In this document: positions 7,202-16,439 of the stretch, piece after piece
Position numbering within the stretch: position 1 is the stretch's first letter
How the letters are laid out: each line of letters begins with the position of its first letter
Origin: Lachnospiraceae bacterium
GTDB lineage: Bacteria > Bacillota > Clostridia > Lachnospirales > Lachnospiraceae
Assembly (NCBI GenBank): GCA_021202635.1
Contig: JAJQCQ010000080.1
Location: 1 to 64,000 of the forward strand
Length of the DNA: 64,000 nucleotides
Direction: 5' to 3'
Translations under genes and position numbers: made by a program
The notes under the pieces: model-generated
What the model was told of the DNA's origin: nothing
What the model saw: only the letters and a program-made list of their open reading frames with translations
Database searches by the model: none

Positions 7202-8971
7202 TCATTCAAACTGCGCCGTGTACAGCTTATAATAGAATCCGCCTTTTTCCATCAAGCTCTCGTGTGTGCCCTGCTCGACCACATCCCCGTGGTCGACGAC
7301 CAGAATCCGGTCGGCGTGCTGGATCGTAGAAAGGCGGTGAGCAATCACAAAGCAGGTCTTGTCGTTCATCAGCTGCCGCATAGCGGCCTGGATCTCCCGC
7401 TCGGTGCTGGTATCCACGTTCGAAGTAGCTTCATCCAGAATCAGCATTTTACAGTCAAAGAGCATCGCGCGCGCGATGGTGAGCAGCTGCTTCTGCCCTT
7501 TGGAAATATTGCCGCCGTCCTCACTGATGACCGTCTGATAGCCCTGCGGCAGGCGCATGATAAAGGGATGAATGTGCGCAGCCTTCGCGACTGCTTCAAC
7601 CTCCTCTAACGTCGCGCCTTCTTTTCCATAGGCAATGTTCTCAAAAATTGTCCCCTGAAATACCCAGGTATCCTGCAATACCATCGCGTAAGCGCCGCGG
7701 AGACTGGAGCGGGTATAATCCCGGATGTCCGTACCGTCCACCGTGATGGAACCGCTGTTTACGTCGTAAAACCGCATCAGCAGATTGATGATCGTCGTTT
7801 TGCCCGCCCCGGTCGGACCGACGATAGCGATAAGCTTTCCGGCATCCGCCGTCAGGCTCAGATCATGCAGAATCGTCTTTCCCGGGTCGTAGCCAAAGCT
7901 GACATGGCTCAGCTTTACATCACCCTTTACATCCGTAAGCGCACGCGCATTTGCACGGTCCGCGATTTCCTCCGATTCATCCAGCAGCCGGAAGACGCGC
8001 TCCGCGGCGGAAAGAGCGGAAAACAGCTCGTTGATAATATTAGCAATCTCATTGATCGGGCCGGAAAATTTCCGGGAATACAGCACAAAGGAAGAAATCT
8101 GTCCGAGCGAGACGCTCCCCATCATATACAGGGCGGAGCCCAGAATCGCGATCAGCGACAGGCTCAGGTTATTGATGGAGCCCATCGTCGGCCCGATGGT
8201 CGTACCGTAGTAATCCGCCTGATAATATGCGTCCGCAGCGTCTTCATTTACAGCAGCAAATTGATCCCTTACCTGGCCTTCGTAAGCATAGGCCTGAATG
8301 GTCTTCTGCCCGGAAAACATCTCTTCCACAAAGCCATTCATCGCGCCATAGCTGGCAGAACGGCGGCTGTAGCGCGGCCGCGTCTTTCCCCGCATATACA
8401 CGGTATAGCACACGGACACCGGGATGGTCACCACAACTACCACAGACAGCAGCGGCGAGATATAAACCATCATGGCAAACGAGCCGACGACCGTCACCAG
8501 CGAAGTCATGATCGATACCACATCCGTGGAAATACAGGTACAGACGACATCAATATCATAACTCACGCGGCTGATAATGTCTCCAGCCTGATTACGGTCG
8601 AAATAACCCACCGGAATCCGCATCAGCTTGTCAAAGACATCCTTCCGCATTTTCCGGGCAATCCACTTGCTGACATACATCATCATCACATTGATGACAA
8701 TTGTCAGCAAAGAAGAGCACACATAACAGAGCAGCATCCGCCTGGCATAGTAATAAACTCGTTCAAAATTCACTTTCCCTGCTCCGGCGGCGGCCTCGTT
8801 GATGGCGGACCCCGCCAGGCTCGGCCCAAGCAATGAGAGAACATTGGATGCCAGACAGAGAACCAGAACAAGCAGCAAAATCCACTTATAAACTGCCATA
8901 TAACGGATCAGGCGGAGGAACGTGCCGCTGGTATCTTTGGGTCTTTTTGCATTTGAAACCGATTGTGCCAT
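7202..8971 (-). CDS. ABC exporter half-transporter, subunit with degenerate signature motif
   Basis: The 589-residue type IV exporter has six membrane segments (about 30-320) and an ATPase domain. Walker A is GPTGAGKTT, Walker B is MLILDEATSN with the catalytic Glu, and the H-loop is in IAHRLST. The signature reads ISKGQ instead of LSGGQ. The partner encoded just upstream has the opposite defect, so the pair fits a heterodimeric exporter of the LmrCD/BmrCD/TM287-288 type. The substrate is unknown; drugs or lipids are common for the family. It lies three bases after the partner gene in a marR-led operon. Confidence 0.85.
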   Translation of the reverse strand: MAQSVSNAKRPKDTSGTFLRLIRYMAVYKWILLLVLVLCLASNVLSLLGPSLAGSAINEAAAGAGKVNFERVYYYARRMLLCYVCSSLLTIVINVMMMYVSKWIARKMRKDVFDKLMRIPVGYFDRNQAGDIISRVSYDIDVVCTCISTDVVSIMTSLVTVVGSFAMMVYISPLLSVVVVVTIPVSVCYTVYMRGKTRPRYSRRSASYGAMNGFVEEMFSGQKTIQAYAYEGQVRDQFAAVNEDAADAYYQADYYGTTIGPTMGSINNLSLSLIAILGSALYMMGSVSLGQISSFVLYSRKFSGPINEIANIINELFSALSAAERVFRLLDESEEIADRANARALTDVKGDVKLSHVSFGYDPGKTILHDLSLTADAGKLIAIVGPTGAGKTTIINLLMRFYDVNSGSITVDGTDIRDYTRSSLRGAYAMVLQDTWVFQGTIFENIAYGKEGATLEEVEAVAKAAHIHPFIMRLPQGYQTVISEDGGNISKGQKQLLTIARAMLFDCKMLILDEATSNVDTSTEREIQAAMRQLMNDKTCFVIAHRLSTIQHADRILVVDHGDVVEQGTHESLMEKGGFYYKLYTAQFE

Positions 8972-8974
8972 CGC

Positions 8975-10726
8975 TTATCTCCCCTCCCCCATCTGTGTAT
9001 GATAAATTTCGCGGTATTTCGGGCAGGACGCCATCAGCTCCTCATGTGTGCCGTGGCCGATCACATCTCCCTCATCCAGCATAATGATATCATCCAGACT
9101 CATGATCGAGCTGATGCGCTGTGCCACCACGATCGTGGTCGTGTCGCGGTATTCCTCCCGGATGACTTTGCGCAGGGCCGCGTCTGTCTTATAATCCAGC
9201 GCACTGGACGCATCGTCCAGCACCAGTATCTCCGGATGTGCCGCCAGTGCGCGCGCAATCAGGACACGCTGCCGCTGTCCGCCGGAAAGATTCGCACCGT
9301 GGATGGCAGCCTGATGCTGATAGGTATCATCATAGGCTTCGATAAACTCCTGCGCACGCGCATTTGCGGCGGCCGTACGGATTCCCTCTTCGTCCACACT
9401 GCGGCCAAAATCAATATTTTCCGCCAGAGACTCAGCAAAAATCACGTCATTCTGGAAGACCACCCCGAATTTCCGGCGCAAATCATCTTTTTCATAAATG
9501 CGCACGTCTTTTCCATCCACAAAAATGTGTCCTTCTGTCGGATCATAAAACCGCATCAGCAGGTTAATCACTGTCGTCTTTCCGCAGCCCGTAGCACCGA
9601 TGATTCCCAAAGAGCCGCCTTTTTTCATGGCAAAGGAAAGCTCGGAAATAGACATCTGAATTCCTTCGTGTACGGTCGGCACCTTCCCGGACGATTCCCC
9701 ATAGCGGAACGACACATGGTCAAATACAATAAACTCCTCCCGGTCGGTATGCGCCGCCTGCTCCTCCGGAATTGCCGCCAGTCCTTCCGGCTGGGCAATG
9801 ACCGCTTCGATTCTTTTGGCGGACGCGGTAGCCTTTGAGAGCATCATAAACACCCGGTTCAGCCCCATAACACCCATCAGAATCATATTAAAATAAGTCA
9901 GGAACGCCAGAATTACTCCAGGCTTGGTGACACCATTGTTGACGCGGATCGCCCCGATAATCACCACCAGCGTCAGGCCAATATTCAGAGCCAGCGTCAT
10001 CAGAGGTCCCGGCAGGGCCATGACTACTCCGGCTTTCCGCTCCCGCCGGGTCATCGTCTCATTGGCCGCGCCAAAACGGCGGCGCTCATAGTCTTCCTTT
10101 GACAGAGCCTTTACCACCCGGATGCCAGTAATATTTTCCCGCATAATCCGCACAATCTCATCCACGCTCTGCTGCACCTTATCATACAGAGGAATCCCCC
10201 ACAGAGAAACAGAAACCGTGACCACCAGCATAATCGGTGCCATCACACAAAGAATCGCGGAAAGTCCCACATCCATCGTCATGGTAATCACAATGCCGCC
10301 GACCAGCATAATCGGCGCGCGCACGCCGAGCGCCTGCCCGGACTGGAGAAAGCTCTGCACATTATAGGAATCTGAGGTCATACGACTGGTCAGGGACGGC
10401 AGTCCGAACCTGTCCGTCTGATTCCCGGACAGGTTCAGCGAATGCCAGAACAGATCCCGGCGTATTTCATAAGTCGCACTTTTAGCGCTTTTCACGCTGA
10501 GCCGGTTCGCGGTAACACTCGCGAAACGCGTAAGTGCAGCCAGCACCAGCATCACGGCTCCCCAGAGCAATACCAGGCTCATGCGTTTTTTCGGAGCCAC
10601 CTCGTCGATCATATATTCCAGCACATACGGAATCAGCAGCTCCAAGATCGTAGCAAGCAGCTTCAGCCCCATACAGGCGGCGACCAGCCAGCGGTAACGT
10701 TTGAGATAAGAAAGCATAAACTTCAT
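8975..10726 (-). CDS. ABC exporter half-transporter, subunit with Asp in place of the catalytic Glu
   Basis: The 583-residue protein has six membrane segments followed by an ATPase domain with Walker A GATGCGKTT, a canonical LSGGQRQR signature, and Walker B ILVLDDASSALD. The position after the Walker B Asp is Asp, not the catalytic Glu. Together with the ISKGQ signature of the downstream subunit, this would place both deviations in one composite ATP site. Its ATG overlaps the end of the marR gene by four bases (ATGA), so translation is probably coupled and expression follows the regulator. Confidence 0.85.
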   Translation of the reverse strand: MKFMLSYLKRYRWLVAACMGLKLLATILELLIPYVLEYMIDEVAPKKRMSLVLLWGAVMLVLAALTRFASVTANRLSVKSAKSATYEIRRDLFWHSLNLSGNQTDRFGLPSLTSRMTSDSYNVQSFLQSGQALGVRAPIMLVGGIVITMTMDVGLSAILCVMAPIMLVVTVSVSLWGIPLYDKVQQSVDEIVRIMRENITGIRVVKALSKEDYERRRFGAANETMTRRERKAGVVMALPGPLMTLALNIGLTLVVIIGAIRVNNGVTKPGVILAFLTYFNMILMGVMGLNRVFMMLSKATASAKRIEAVIAQPEGLAAIPEEQAAHTDREEFIVFDHVSFRYGESSGKVPTVHEGIQMSISELSFAMKKGGSLGIIGATGCGKTTVINLLMRFYDPTEGHIFVDGKDVRIYEKDDLRRKFGVVFQNDVIFAESLAENIDFGRSVDEEGIRTAAANARAQEFIEAYDDTYQHQAAIHGANLSGGQRQRVLIARALAAHPEILVLDDASSALDYKTDAALRKVIREEYRDTTTIVVAQRISSIMSLDDIIMLDEGDVIGHGTHEELMASCPKYREIYHTQMGEGR

Positions 10727-11166
10727 CGTTCGTTTCCTCCCATTTCCCAGTGATCCAGCAATCGATCCAGCAGCTCCAGAAACTGCTCCTGCTGCGTTTC
10801 ATCCAGCGAAGAATATCGCCGTGAAAGGATTTCCTCCTGCGACTTTATCTCCAGCGCCTGCCCCCTGTCTGTCAGAGAAATCACGACTTTGCGCCGGTCT
10901 GTCTCATCCCTCTGCCGCATGAGAAATCCCTTGCTCTCAAGCTTGGAAATCAGTTCACTCACAGAGCCGGCCTGAATATCCAGCATCTCCTGGATATCCT
11001 GCTGACTCATCGGCCCATTTTTCTGTAAAAGCTGCAGAACCGTCATCTGCCGCGGTCCCGCCGTGTGGTGATACAGATAATGCCCGCACTGGTGCAGCCG
11101 CAGATCCAGCTTCTCCGCCGTCGTCTTCGCCTCCGGACGGCCGCATGCTTCTCTTTCCTTTTTCAT
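10723..11166 (-). CDS. MarR-family transcriptional regulator
   Basis: The 147-residue protein has a winged helix-turn-helix of MarR type: helix MSQQDIQEMLDIQAGSVSELISKLESKGFL, then the wing with RRKVVISLTDRG (shown as parts of one contiguous region, about 55-105). It is the first gene of the operon with the ABC exporter and overlaps it by four bases. It likely represses its own operon and releases DNA on binding a small ligand; that is inference. The promoter is a perfect consensus at 11332-11360, leaving a leader of about 160 bases that contains a long palindrome. Confidence 0.85.
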   Translation of the reverse strand: MKKEREACGRPEAKTTAEKLDLRLHQCGHYLYHHTAGPRQMTVLQLLQKNGPMSQQDIQEMLDIQAGSVSELISKLESKGFLMRQRDETDRRKVVISLTDRGQALEIKSQEEILSRRYSSLDETQQEQFLELLDRLLDHWEMGGNER

Positions 11167-11215
11167 CTTCTCACTTCCTGTTAATACAAATTCCGTTCCG
11201 AACAGCTGGTCCCTG

Positions 11216-11276
11216 GTTACAGGTCACACCCTGACAAAATTTGCCTTATTTTTACCTCTACGATGTGACCAGTAAC
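11216..11276. repeat. GGTCACA-type palindromic element, copy 1
   Basis: GTTACAGGTCACA (11216-11228) pairs with TGTGACCAGTAAC (11264-11276) around a 35-base loop. The downstream flank contains TGTTCTAAAC, also found after copy 2. It lies in the untranslated leader of the marR operon. A related copy is at 53823-53880. Confidence 0.65.
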
Positions 11277-11331
11277 GATCTCTGTCTATATTTGACTGTT
11301 CTAAACCGTTGTCCCTTATAAAGCGTGTACG

Positions 11332-11360
11332 ATTATAGAACGGAACCACAGAAATGTCAA
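11332..11360 (-). promoter_or_regulatory. Consensus sigma-A promoter of the marR-ABC operon
   Basis: Read on the minus strand: TTGACA, 17-base spacer, TATAAT. Both hexamers match consensus perfectly. It lies about 166 bases before the marR start, so the transcript carries a long leader that includes the palindrome at 11216-11276. A repressor site was not identified with certainty. Confidence 0.8.
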
Positions 11361-11400
11361 GGTGCCTAAGTATATTTCTTTCAAGATCCGTTTTTTCTAA

Positions 11401-11429
11401 TTGAGTCTGCTTAAAATCTATGCTATAGT
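11401..11429 (+). promoter_or_regulatory. Candidate promoter of the GH31 gene
   Basis: TTGAGT, 17-base spacer, TATAGT on the plus strand, about 200 bases before the GH31 start. It diverges from the marR promoter with 40 bases between them. Its leader would contain the two palindromes at 11474-11571. Confidence 0.5.
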
Positions 11430-11473
11430 AATGAATGTATTTTCATTTGTACGGGCAAATATTTGTCATTACA

Positions 11474-11523
11474 GGTCACACCATAGCTAAATTACCCTTA
11501 TTTCAACCGCTGCTGATGTGACC
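11474..11523. repeat. GGTCACA-type palindromic element, copy 2
   Basis: GGTCACA (11474-11480) pairs with TGTGACC (11517-11523). The loop shares TTAxCCTTATTT-like sequence with copy 1 (11216-11276), and both are followed by TGTTCTAAAC (copy 2 at about 11576). It lies in the leader of the GH31 gene. Confidence 0.6.
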
Positions 11524-11530
11524 GACAATC

Positions 11531-11571
11531 GCATCCGGCCAATGAAATCGCTGCGCGATGGAGCCGGATGC
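11531..11571. repeat. CCATCGC-type palindromic element
   Basis: GCATCCGGC (11531-11539) pairs perfectly with GCCGGATGC (11563-11571), with an inner ATCGCT/GCGAT hairpin. Reverse-complemented, the core reads CCATCGCGCAGCGATT, the core also found inside the nuclease gene at 280 and in the 44963 repeats. It sits directly after the GGTCACA palindrome copy 2. Confidence 0.6.
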
Positions 11572-11625
11572 CTGCTGTTCTAAACGATTCCAAATAGTAC
11601 AGGATGAAGGAAAGGGAGGACGGGA

Positions 11626-13713
11626 ATGATTTTTTTGAATGAAAATGGCGCACTCATCGTGAGGCGGCGGGGGGAAACGCTTCGGATTGAAGCCTGGGGA
11701 AGGGATTCCCTGCGGGTGCGCGCGACAAGGCTTTCTGAATTTAGCAGTCAGGACTGGGCTTTGACAGAGGAACCAGAGAAAACAGAGGCGCAGGTGGCAA
11801 TTTTCGCGCCGGGCGAATGGACCGGGATGCCTTCTCTGGGCGAAAGAGGCTGCGGCGTGATCACAAATGGACGCATCCGGGCGATTGTCAACTGGATTGG
11901 TGTGATTTCTTTTTATAAGCTGAGCGTGGCAGAAGCTGCAGCAGAGGCAGCCGATGAAAAAACCGCCATCTGTCAGACCAGCGAAAAAGACCTGATTCTG
12001 CGGGAATACAGCCGCGACTACGACGGCACCATTTCAAAAGAAAGCCGCTGTCTGAAAGTGCCGAACCGCGAGTGGAAAGGTGTTATCGGCGGAGAGAGCT
12101 TCAGCCTGAATCTCAAATTTGAGAGCAATGAAGGGGAGAAGCTTTTCGGCATGGGACAGTACCAGCAGCCCTGGATGGATCACAAGGGAAGCGTTCTTGA
12201 GCTGGCCCAGCGCAACTCGCAGATTTCCGTGCCATTCGCGGTTTCCTCGCTCGGCTACGGTTTCCTGTGGAACAACCCGGCGGTCGGCCGCGTGACCTTT
12301 GGCAGGAATTATACAGAATGGATTGCCCGCGCGACGCGCCAGATGGACTACTGGATCACTGCGGCAGACACGCCAAAGGAGATTCTGGCCTCCTATACCG
12401 CGGTGAGCGGACACGCGCCGATGTTCCCGGAAGATCTGATGGGACTGTGGCAGTGCAAGCTGCGCTACCGCACACAGGAGGAAGTCCTGGAAGTGGCCCG
12501 CAGATACAAAGAAGAGGGGATTCACATCGACCAGATCGTGATTGATTTCTTCCACTGGACCGTGCAGGGCGACTGGAAATTCGATAAGACCTACTGGCCG
12601 GATCCGAAGGCTATGGTGGACGAGCTGCATTCCATGGGCATCAAAGTCATCGTCTCTGTCTGGCCGTCCGTGGATCGTCGAAGTGAAAACTTCAATCCGA
12701 TGTATGAGCGCGGCCTTCTGATCACCACCGAGCGCGGCGAGATTCAGACCTACGACTATCAGGGGGACTGCATAGAGATCGACCCGTTCAATCCCGAGAC
12801 CCGCGAATACGTCTGGGAAGTCTGCAAAAAGAACTACTACGACTATGGCATCGACGCCTTCTGGCTGGACAATTCCGAACCGGATCTTGGTGTCTATGAT
12901 TTCGAGAACTATCGCTACTCAATCGGACCCGCTCTGCAGTGCAGCAATATGTACCCGCAGATGTACAGCCGCATTTTCTATGACAAAATGAGTCAGCTTG
13001 GCGACGGCACCGTCGTAAACCTGCTCCGCTGCGGATGGGCCGGCAGTCAGAAATATGGCAACGTCATCTGGTCCGGCGATGTGCCGAGCACCTTCGAGGC
13101 TTTCCGCGACCAGCTGCAGGCCGGTCTGAATATGGGTCTGGCGGGCATCCCCTGGTGGACCACCGACATCGGCGGCTTCATGACCGACGATGTGAATGAT
13201 CCGGATTTCCGCCAGCTTCTGATCCGCTGGTATCAGTTTGCCGTCTACTCAGCCGTACTGCGGATGCACGGTGACCGCGGACCATATGACATCCCGCCGC
13301 TTGATGACCGCGACTGGGGCGGTGGATATCTGCACACCGGCCAGCCGAACGAGCTGTGGAGCTACGGAGAGGACAATTACCGCATCATGCGCAGCTACTA
13401 CGACCTGCGGATTTCGATGCATGACTACATAAAAGGACTTTACGAGGAAGCCCATGAGAACGGCTCCCCGCTGATCCGTACCATGTTCTATGAGTTCCCT
13501 GAAGACGAAAAATGCTGGGAGCTCTCCGACCAGTATATGTTCGGCAGCAAATATCTGGTAGCGCCAATTCTGCACCTGAACCAGTTTGCGCGCGAGGTCT
13601 ACCTGCCGGATGGCAAGTGGAAGCTGACCAGCACCGGTGAAATTTACGAGGGTTGCCAGACCGTAACGGTGGACGCGCCGATCGAGTACATGCCGGTGTT
13701 CGAACAAATATAA
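11626..13713 (+). CDS. Glycoside hydrolase family 31 (alpha-xylosidase/alpha-glucosidase type)
   Basis: The 695-residue protein has an N-terminal beta-sandwich, a (beta/alpha)8 barrel from about 260 and C-terminal beta domains. The catalytic nucleophile is the Asp of FWLDNSEPD (near 415) and the acid/base is the Asp of WSGDVPSTFEAF (near 484). The start has GGGAGG well placed upstream. There is no signal peptide, so it acts on imported alpha-linked oligosaccharides. The motif set and size suit alpha-xylosidase-like GH31 enzymes, but substrate cannot be fixed from sequence. It is a single-gene unit with its own promoter candidate and a strong terminator. Confidence 0.85.
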   Translation: MIFLNENGALIVRRRGETLRIEAWGRDSLRVRATRLSEFSSQDWALTEEPEKTEAQVAIFAPGEWTGMPSLGERGCGVITNGRIRAIVNWIGVISFYKLSVAEAAAEAADEKTAICQTSEKDLILREYSRDYDGTISKESRCLKVPNREWKGVIGGESFSLNLKFESNEGEKLFGMGQYQQPWMDHKGSVLELAQRNSQISVPFAVSSLGYGFLWNNPAVGRVTFGRNYTEWIARATRQMDYWITAADTPKEILASYTAVSGHAPMFPEDLMGLWQCKLRYRTQEEVLEVARRYKEEGIHIDQIVIDFFHWTVQGDWKFDKTYWPDPKAMVDELHSMGIKVIVSVWPSVDRRSENFNPMYERGLLITTERGEIQTYDYQGDCIEIDPFNPETREYVWEVCKKNYYDYGIDAFWLDNSEPDLGVYDFENYRYSIGPALQCSNMYPQMYSRIFYDKMSQLGDGTVVNLLRCGWAGSQKYGNVIWSGDVPSTFEAFRDQLQAGLNMGLAGIPWWTTDIGGFMTDDVNDPDFRQLLIRWYQFAVYSAVLRMHGDRGPYDIPPLDDRDWGGGYLHTGQPNELWSYGEDNYRIMRSYYDLRISMHDYIKGLYEEAHENGSPLIRTMFYEFPEDEKCWELSDQYMFGSKYLVAPILHLNQFAREVYLPDGKWKLTSTGEIYEGCQTVTVDAPIEYMPVFEQI

Positions 13714-13748
13714 AATCAAAGCGGAATCTCAATCATTCCGGAGGCAGC

Positions 13749-13804
13749 CGGCCGCGTCTGACGTTAGCCAGAAATGTTCCTTACGCGGCCGTGCGCATAA
13801 AACG
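13749..13804 (-). repeat. Structured post-terminator element, copy A
   Basis: CGGCCGCGT (13749-13757) pairs with ACGCGGCCG (13783-13791). An inner hairpin TCTGAC/GCCAGA lies inside, and GCGCATAAAA follows. The same architecture recurs at 46445-46503 and 62586-62644. In each case a terminator hairpin lies immediately beside the CATAAAA end, and a minus-strand gene ends beyond that hairpin. Confidence 0.55.
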
Positions 13805-13809
13805 CAGAA

Positions 13810-13836
13810 GGAGACGGGTTCCCCCGTCTCCTTTTT
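13810..13836. terminator. Intrinsic terminator after the GH31 gene
   Basis: GGAGACGGG (13810-13818) pairs with CCCGTCTCC (13823-13831) and is followed by TTTTT on the plus strand. It terminates GH31 and may also act for the minus-strand GGDEF gene ending at 13923. Confidence 0.85.
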
Positions 13837-13922
13837 GCGTGTATTCCTTTTCCAGAACCGTCCGCGGCAGATTTCAGTATAACACCGCGGTAAAAAAGCA
13901 AAGCCTTCTGCTTCGATCACTT

Positions 13923-15677
13923 TTACAGTACAATGCCCTGCCCCCACTCTATCATCTCTGTGATATCCCTGGTCGCCAGAACGATTGTCTGGTTGTCTTT
14001 CCCGGAAAAGCTGAAGCTGAATTTTTCATATTTTATTCCGGCCTCCGCCTGCCGTTCTGGTCGAATCAGGCAATAGACGCCGTATTCCCTCTTGTGATTG
14101 AGCTCTTTTCGAACGGTCAGCAGGCATGCTTTTTCAAGAAATTTGTCCGCATCCTCCTTCGCCAGGAATTCCCTGGCAAAGTGTTCCAGGTTCTCTTCAT
14201 ACGGCGCATCGTCCAATAACCAGGTCATACTGTCCGGAAGCGTCAGATTCCTGTACAGATGCGCCCGCTCTGTCCGGACATCGATCACGCTGATCGAACG
14301 ATAAGCCTCATTCAGGCGCGCCATCAGATCCATATCTTTTTCTGCCTTACGGCGTGCCCGCAGGCGCTCCGTCATAGACTGGTCAATATTCTGCGAATAA
14401 TAAATGATCTTTGTCGGAAAGCCCAGGGAATCCGAAGCCGTTTTCCAAAAGGCGGATTCTCTCCACTGACCGTTTTTCAGACGATAATCACAAATCACAT
14501 GATTTTCTCTGCGCAACTGTTTTTTCAGATTCGAAATACTCCCGACTTTTCTGCGCAGCTCACGAAAATCCTCCGAGACCGCATCATTACAAAAATGGTC
14601 ATTGCGTCTGGAATAAACCCCGCTGACCGGCTCACCGACACTGATACTCGTCTCGTTTTGCTTGACAATATGGTAAGAGTCCCGATCCAGGTCCGCAATC
14701 AGCAGCACCTCATAGGAATCTGTCAAAATGCTTACCAAAGAAGACATCTCATCGTGGTAGGTCTGCTCCACCACGCTGTGCTTATATTCCGGGTGCGCTT
14801 CATAAAACCGCTGCTTGTCCTCGTACATCCTGGTCTCTGCTTCGGCCGTCACACTCGCGATGTCATTGCCGGATCGCCAGACAAAACCCACGGCAGCACG
14901 CGGAAATCCCTCTTCATTCAGCAGCTTCTTAAATGCCGTGGCATTTTCTAAAAACACATCCTCCTCATCATCAATGCTGACCACCAGAAATTCATCCCCG
15001 CTGATCCGAAACGGCTCATATCGGTTAAACTGTTCGGCAAGCATAGCAGAAAATCCGCAGATCAGCTCATTGCCCTTGTCGTGTCCCAGTGTGTCATTGA
15101 CCACCTTCAGCCCGTTTAAGTCTGCGAACAGAACACCAATCGGACGCGGCGATGATTCATTCGTGACCATATCACACATAGAACGGTAGGAATACAGATT
15201 TTTCAATCCGGTCAGGGTATCAATCCGACAGAGGTATTCCATCTCCTTCTGTTCTTCAAACTCACGGATATAGGTATCATGGATGTCCTGTATGTACAAC
15301 ATCAGCGTCTGGTTTTCAGGCGTGTAGTCGCTTGCCTTCAGCAGCTCCATCGAAACCCAGCGGAAGCTGCCGTTCGTCCATCTCCGGTAGCGCATCCGCA
15401 GACATTCCTCGCTGTGCTCAAAATGCGCCTTTATCGTCTCAACGTTCGTAAAGCGCAGGTACGCGTCCACATCTTTCTCGTATACCTGTCCGGAGATCGC
15501 AAATTCCCGCAGTCAATCCGATATTTTCTGCGCATAACCATGATTTTCATTTTGTTCGGATTGATAAACCTTGATGTCAATATGTGTATCCGTCGAAAGA
15601 TTAATCTTCAAAATTTTATGATACGTTTCGGCAAGGATCCGCATGGCATCTTCCAGATAAAAAGCCATATTTTCCAT
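13923..15677 (-). pseudogene. GGDEF (diguanylate cyclase) protein gene with an in-frame TGA
   Basis: From an ATG at 15677 the frame reads MENMAFYLEDAMRILAETY..., then meets TGA at 15515-15513 (codon 55). It continues without a break for 529 more codons in the same frame. Just after the TGA come LREFAISGQVYEKDVDAY and a PAS-like fold, so a single domain spans the stop; TGG (Trp) would fit SD-x-LREF. Downstream are PAS (to about 140), a GGDEF domain with SGDEF at the active site and no clear RxxD inhibitory site, then two more PAS-like segments. A GTG at 15470 could start a shorter 515-residue product. It is either a nonsense mutation or a base error. Confidence 0.75.
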
Positions 15678-15776
15678 TGATTTTGCCTATTCTCTACAAA
15701 AAATAATCATCAGATCAGCAGACCGCAGATCTGCGTTTCGGTCAGCAACTGCTCGATGCATAACACGTCATATAAA

Positions 15777-16439
15777 TCACACCCGCCGCCGGTCGATCCT
15801 TCTCGAAATCCACATCCCGATCATCTGAATCAGCTGTGCCAGAATCACGAGTAAAATAACTGTCACCAGTAAAATTTTCGGCTGCCAGCGCTGATAACCA
15901 TAACGAAGGGCGATATCTCCCAGACCCCCGCCGCCGCAGGCGCCGGACATCGCAGAATAACCAAGAATCGTGGTCATGGCAATCGTCGCGTTGACTACCA
16001 GTGAAGTGCGTCCTTCCGGAATCAGCACCTTGCGGATGATCTCCCACACGCTCGCACCCATGCTCTGCGCCGCCTCAATCACGCCGCGGTCTACTTCCTT
16101 CAGAGAGGATTCCACCATACGCGCAATATAAGGCGCAGCGGCCACTGTCAACGGAACGATCGTCGCCGTCGCGCCATAGCTTTTTCCGACGATGAACTTT
16201 GTAAGCGGCCGAATCGTAATCATCAGAATCAGAAACGGCACACTCCGCAGAATGTTCGTAATCACATCCAGGATTTTATAAATGAACGGATTCTGTTTAA
16301 TTCCATCCGCCCCGGTCACAGTCAGCACCACGCCCATCGGAAGGCCGATGACATAGCCCAAAAAGGTAGACATACAGGTCATCCAGAGCGTTTCACCAAT
16401 ACCGTCGATAATCATCGAAATCGTTTTACTATCCAACAT
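15777..16439 (-). CDS. metI: D-methionine ABC importer permease MetI
   Basis: The 220-residue protein has about five membrane helices and the conserved cytoplasmic loop VIEAAQSMGASVWEIIRKVLIP, which couples to the ATPase (quoted region near 125-147; the key EAA residues are E and A at its start). Length matches the MetI family (about 217-225). The start overlaps the end of metN by 11 bases, so the two are cotranscribed and probably translationally coupled. It forms the methionine import channel with MetN and MetQ. Confidence 0.92.
   Translation of the reverse strand: MLDSKTISMIIDGIGETLWMTCMSTFLGYVIGLPMGVVLTVTGADGIKQNPFIYKILDVITNILRSVPFLILMITIRPLTKFIVGKSYGATATIVPLTVAAAPYIARMVESSLKEVDRGVIEAAQSMGASVWEIIRKVLIPEGRTSLVVNATIAMTTILGYSAMSGACGGGGLGDIALRYGYQRWQPKILLVTVILLVILAQLIQMIGMWISRRIDRRRV

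Noticed and set aside
15513-15515. TGA read as selenocysteine
   Set aside because: The position fits Trp, GGDEF proteins are not selenoproteins, and no SECIS-like hairpin follows the codon.
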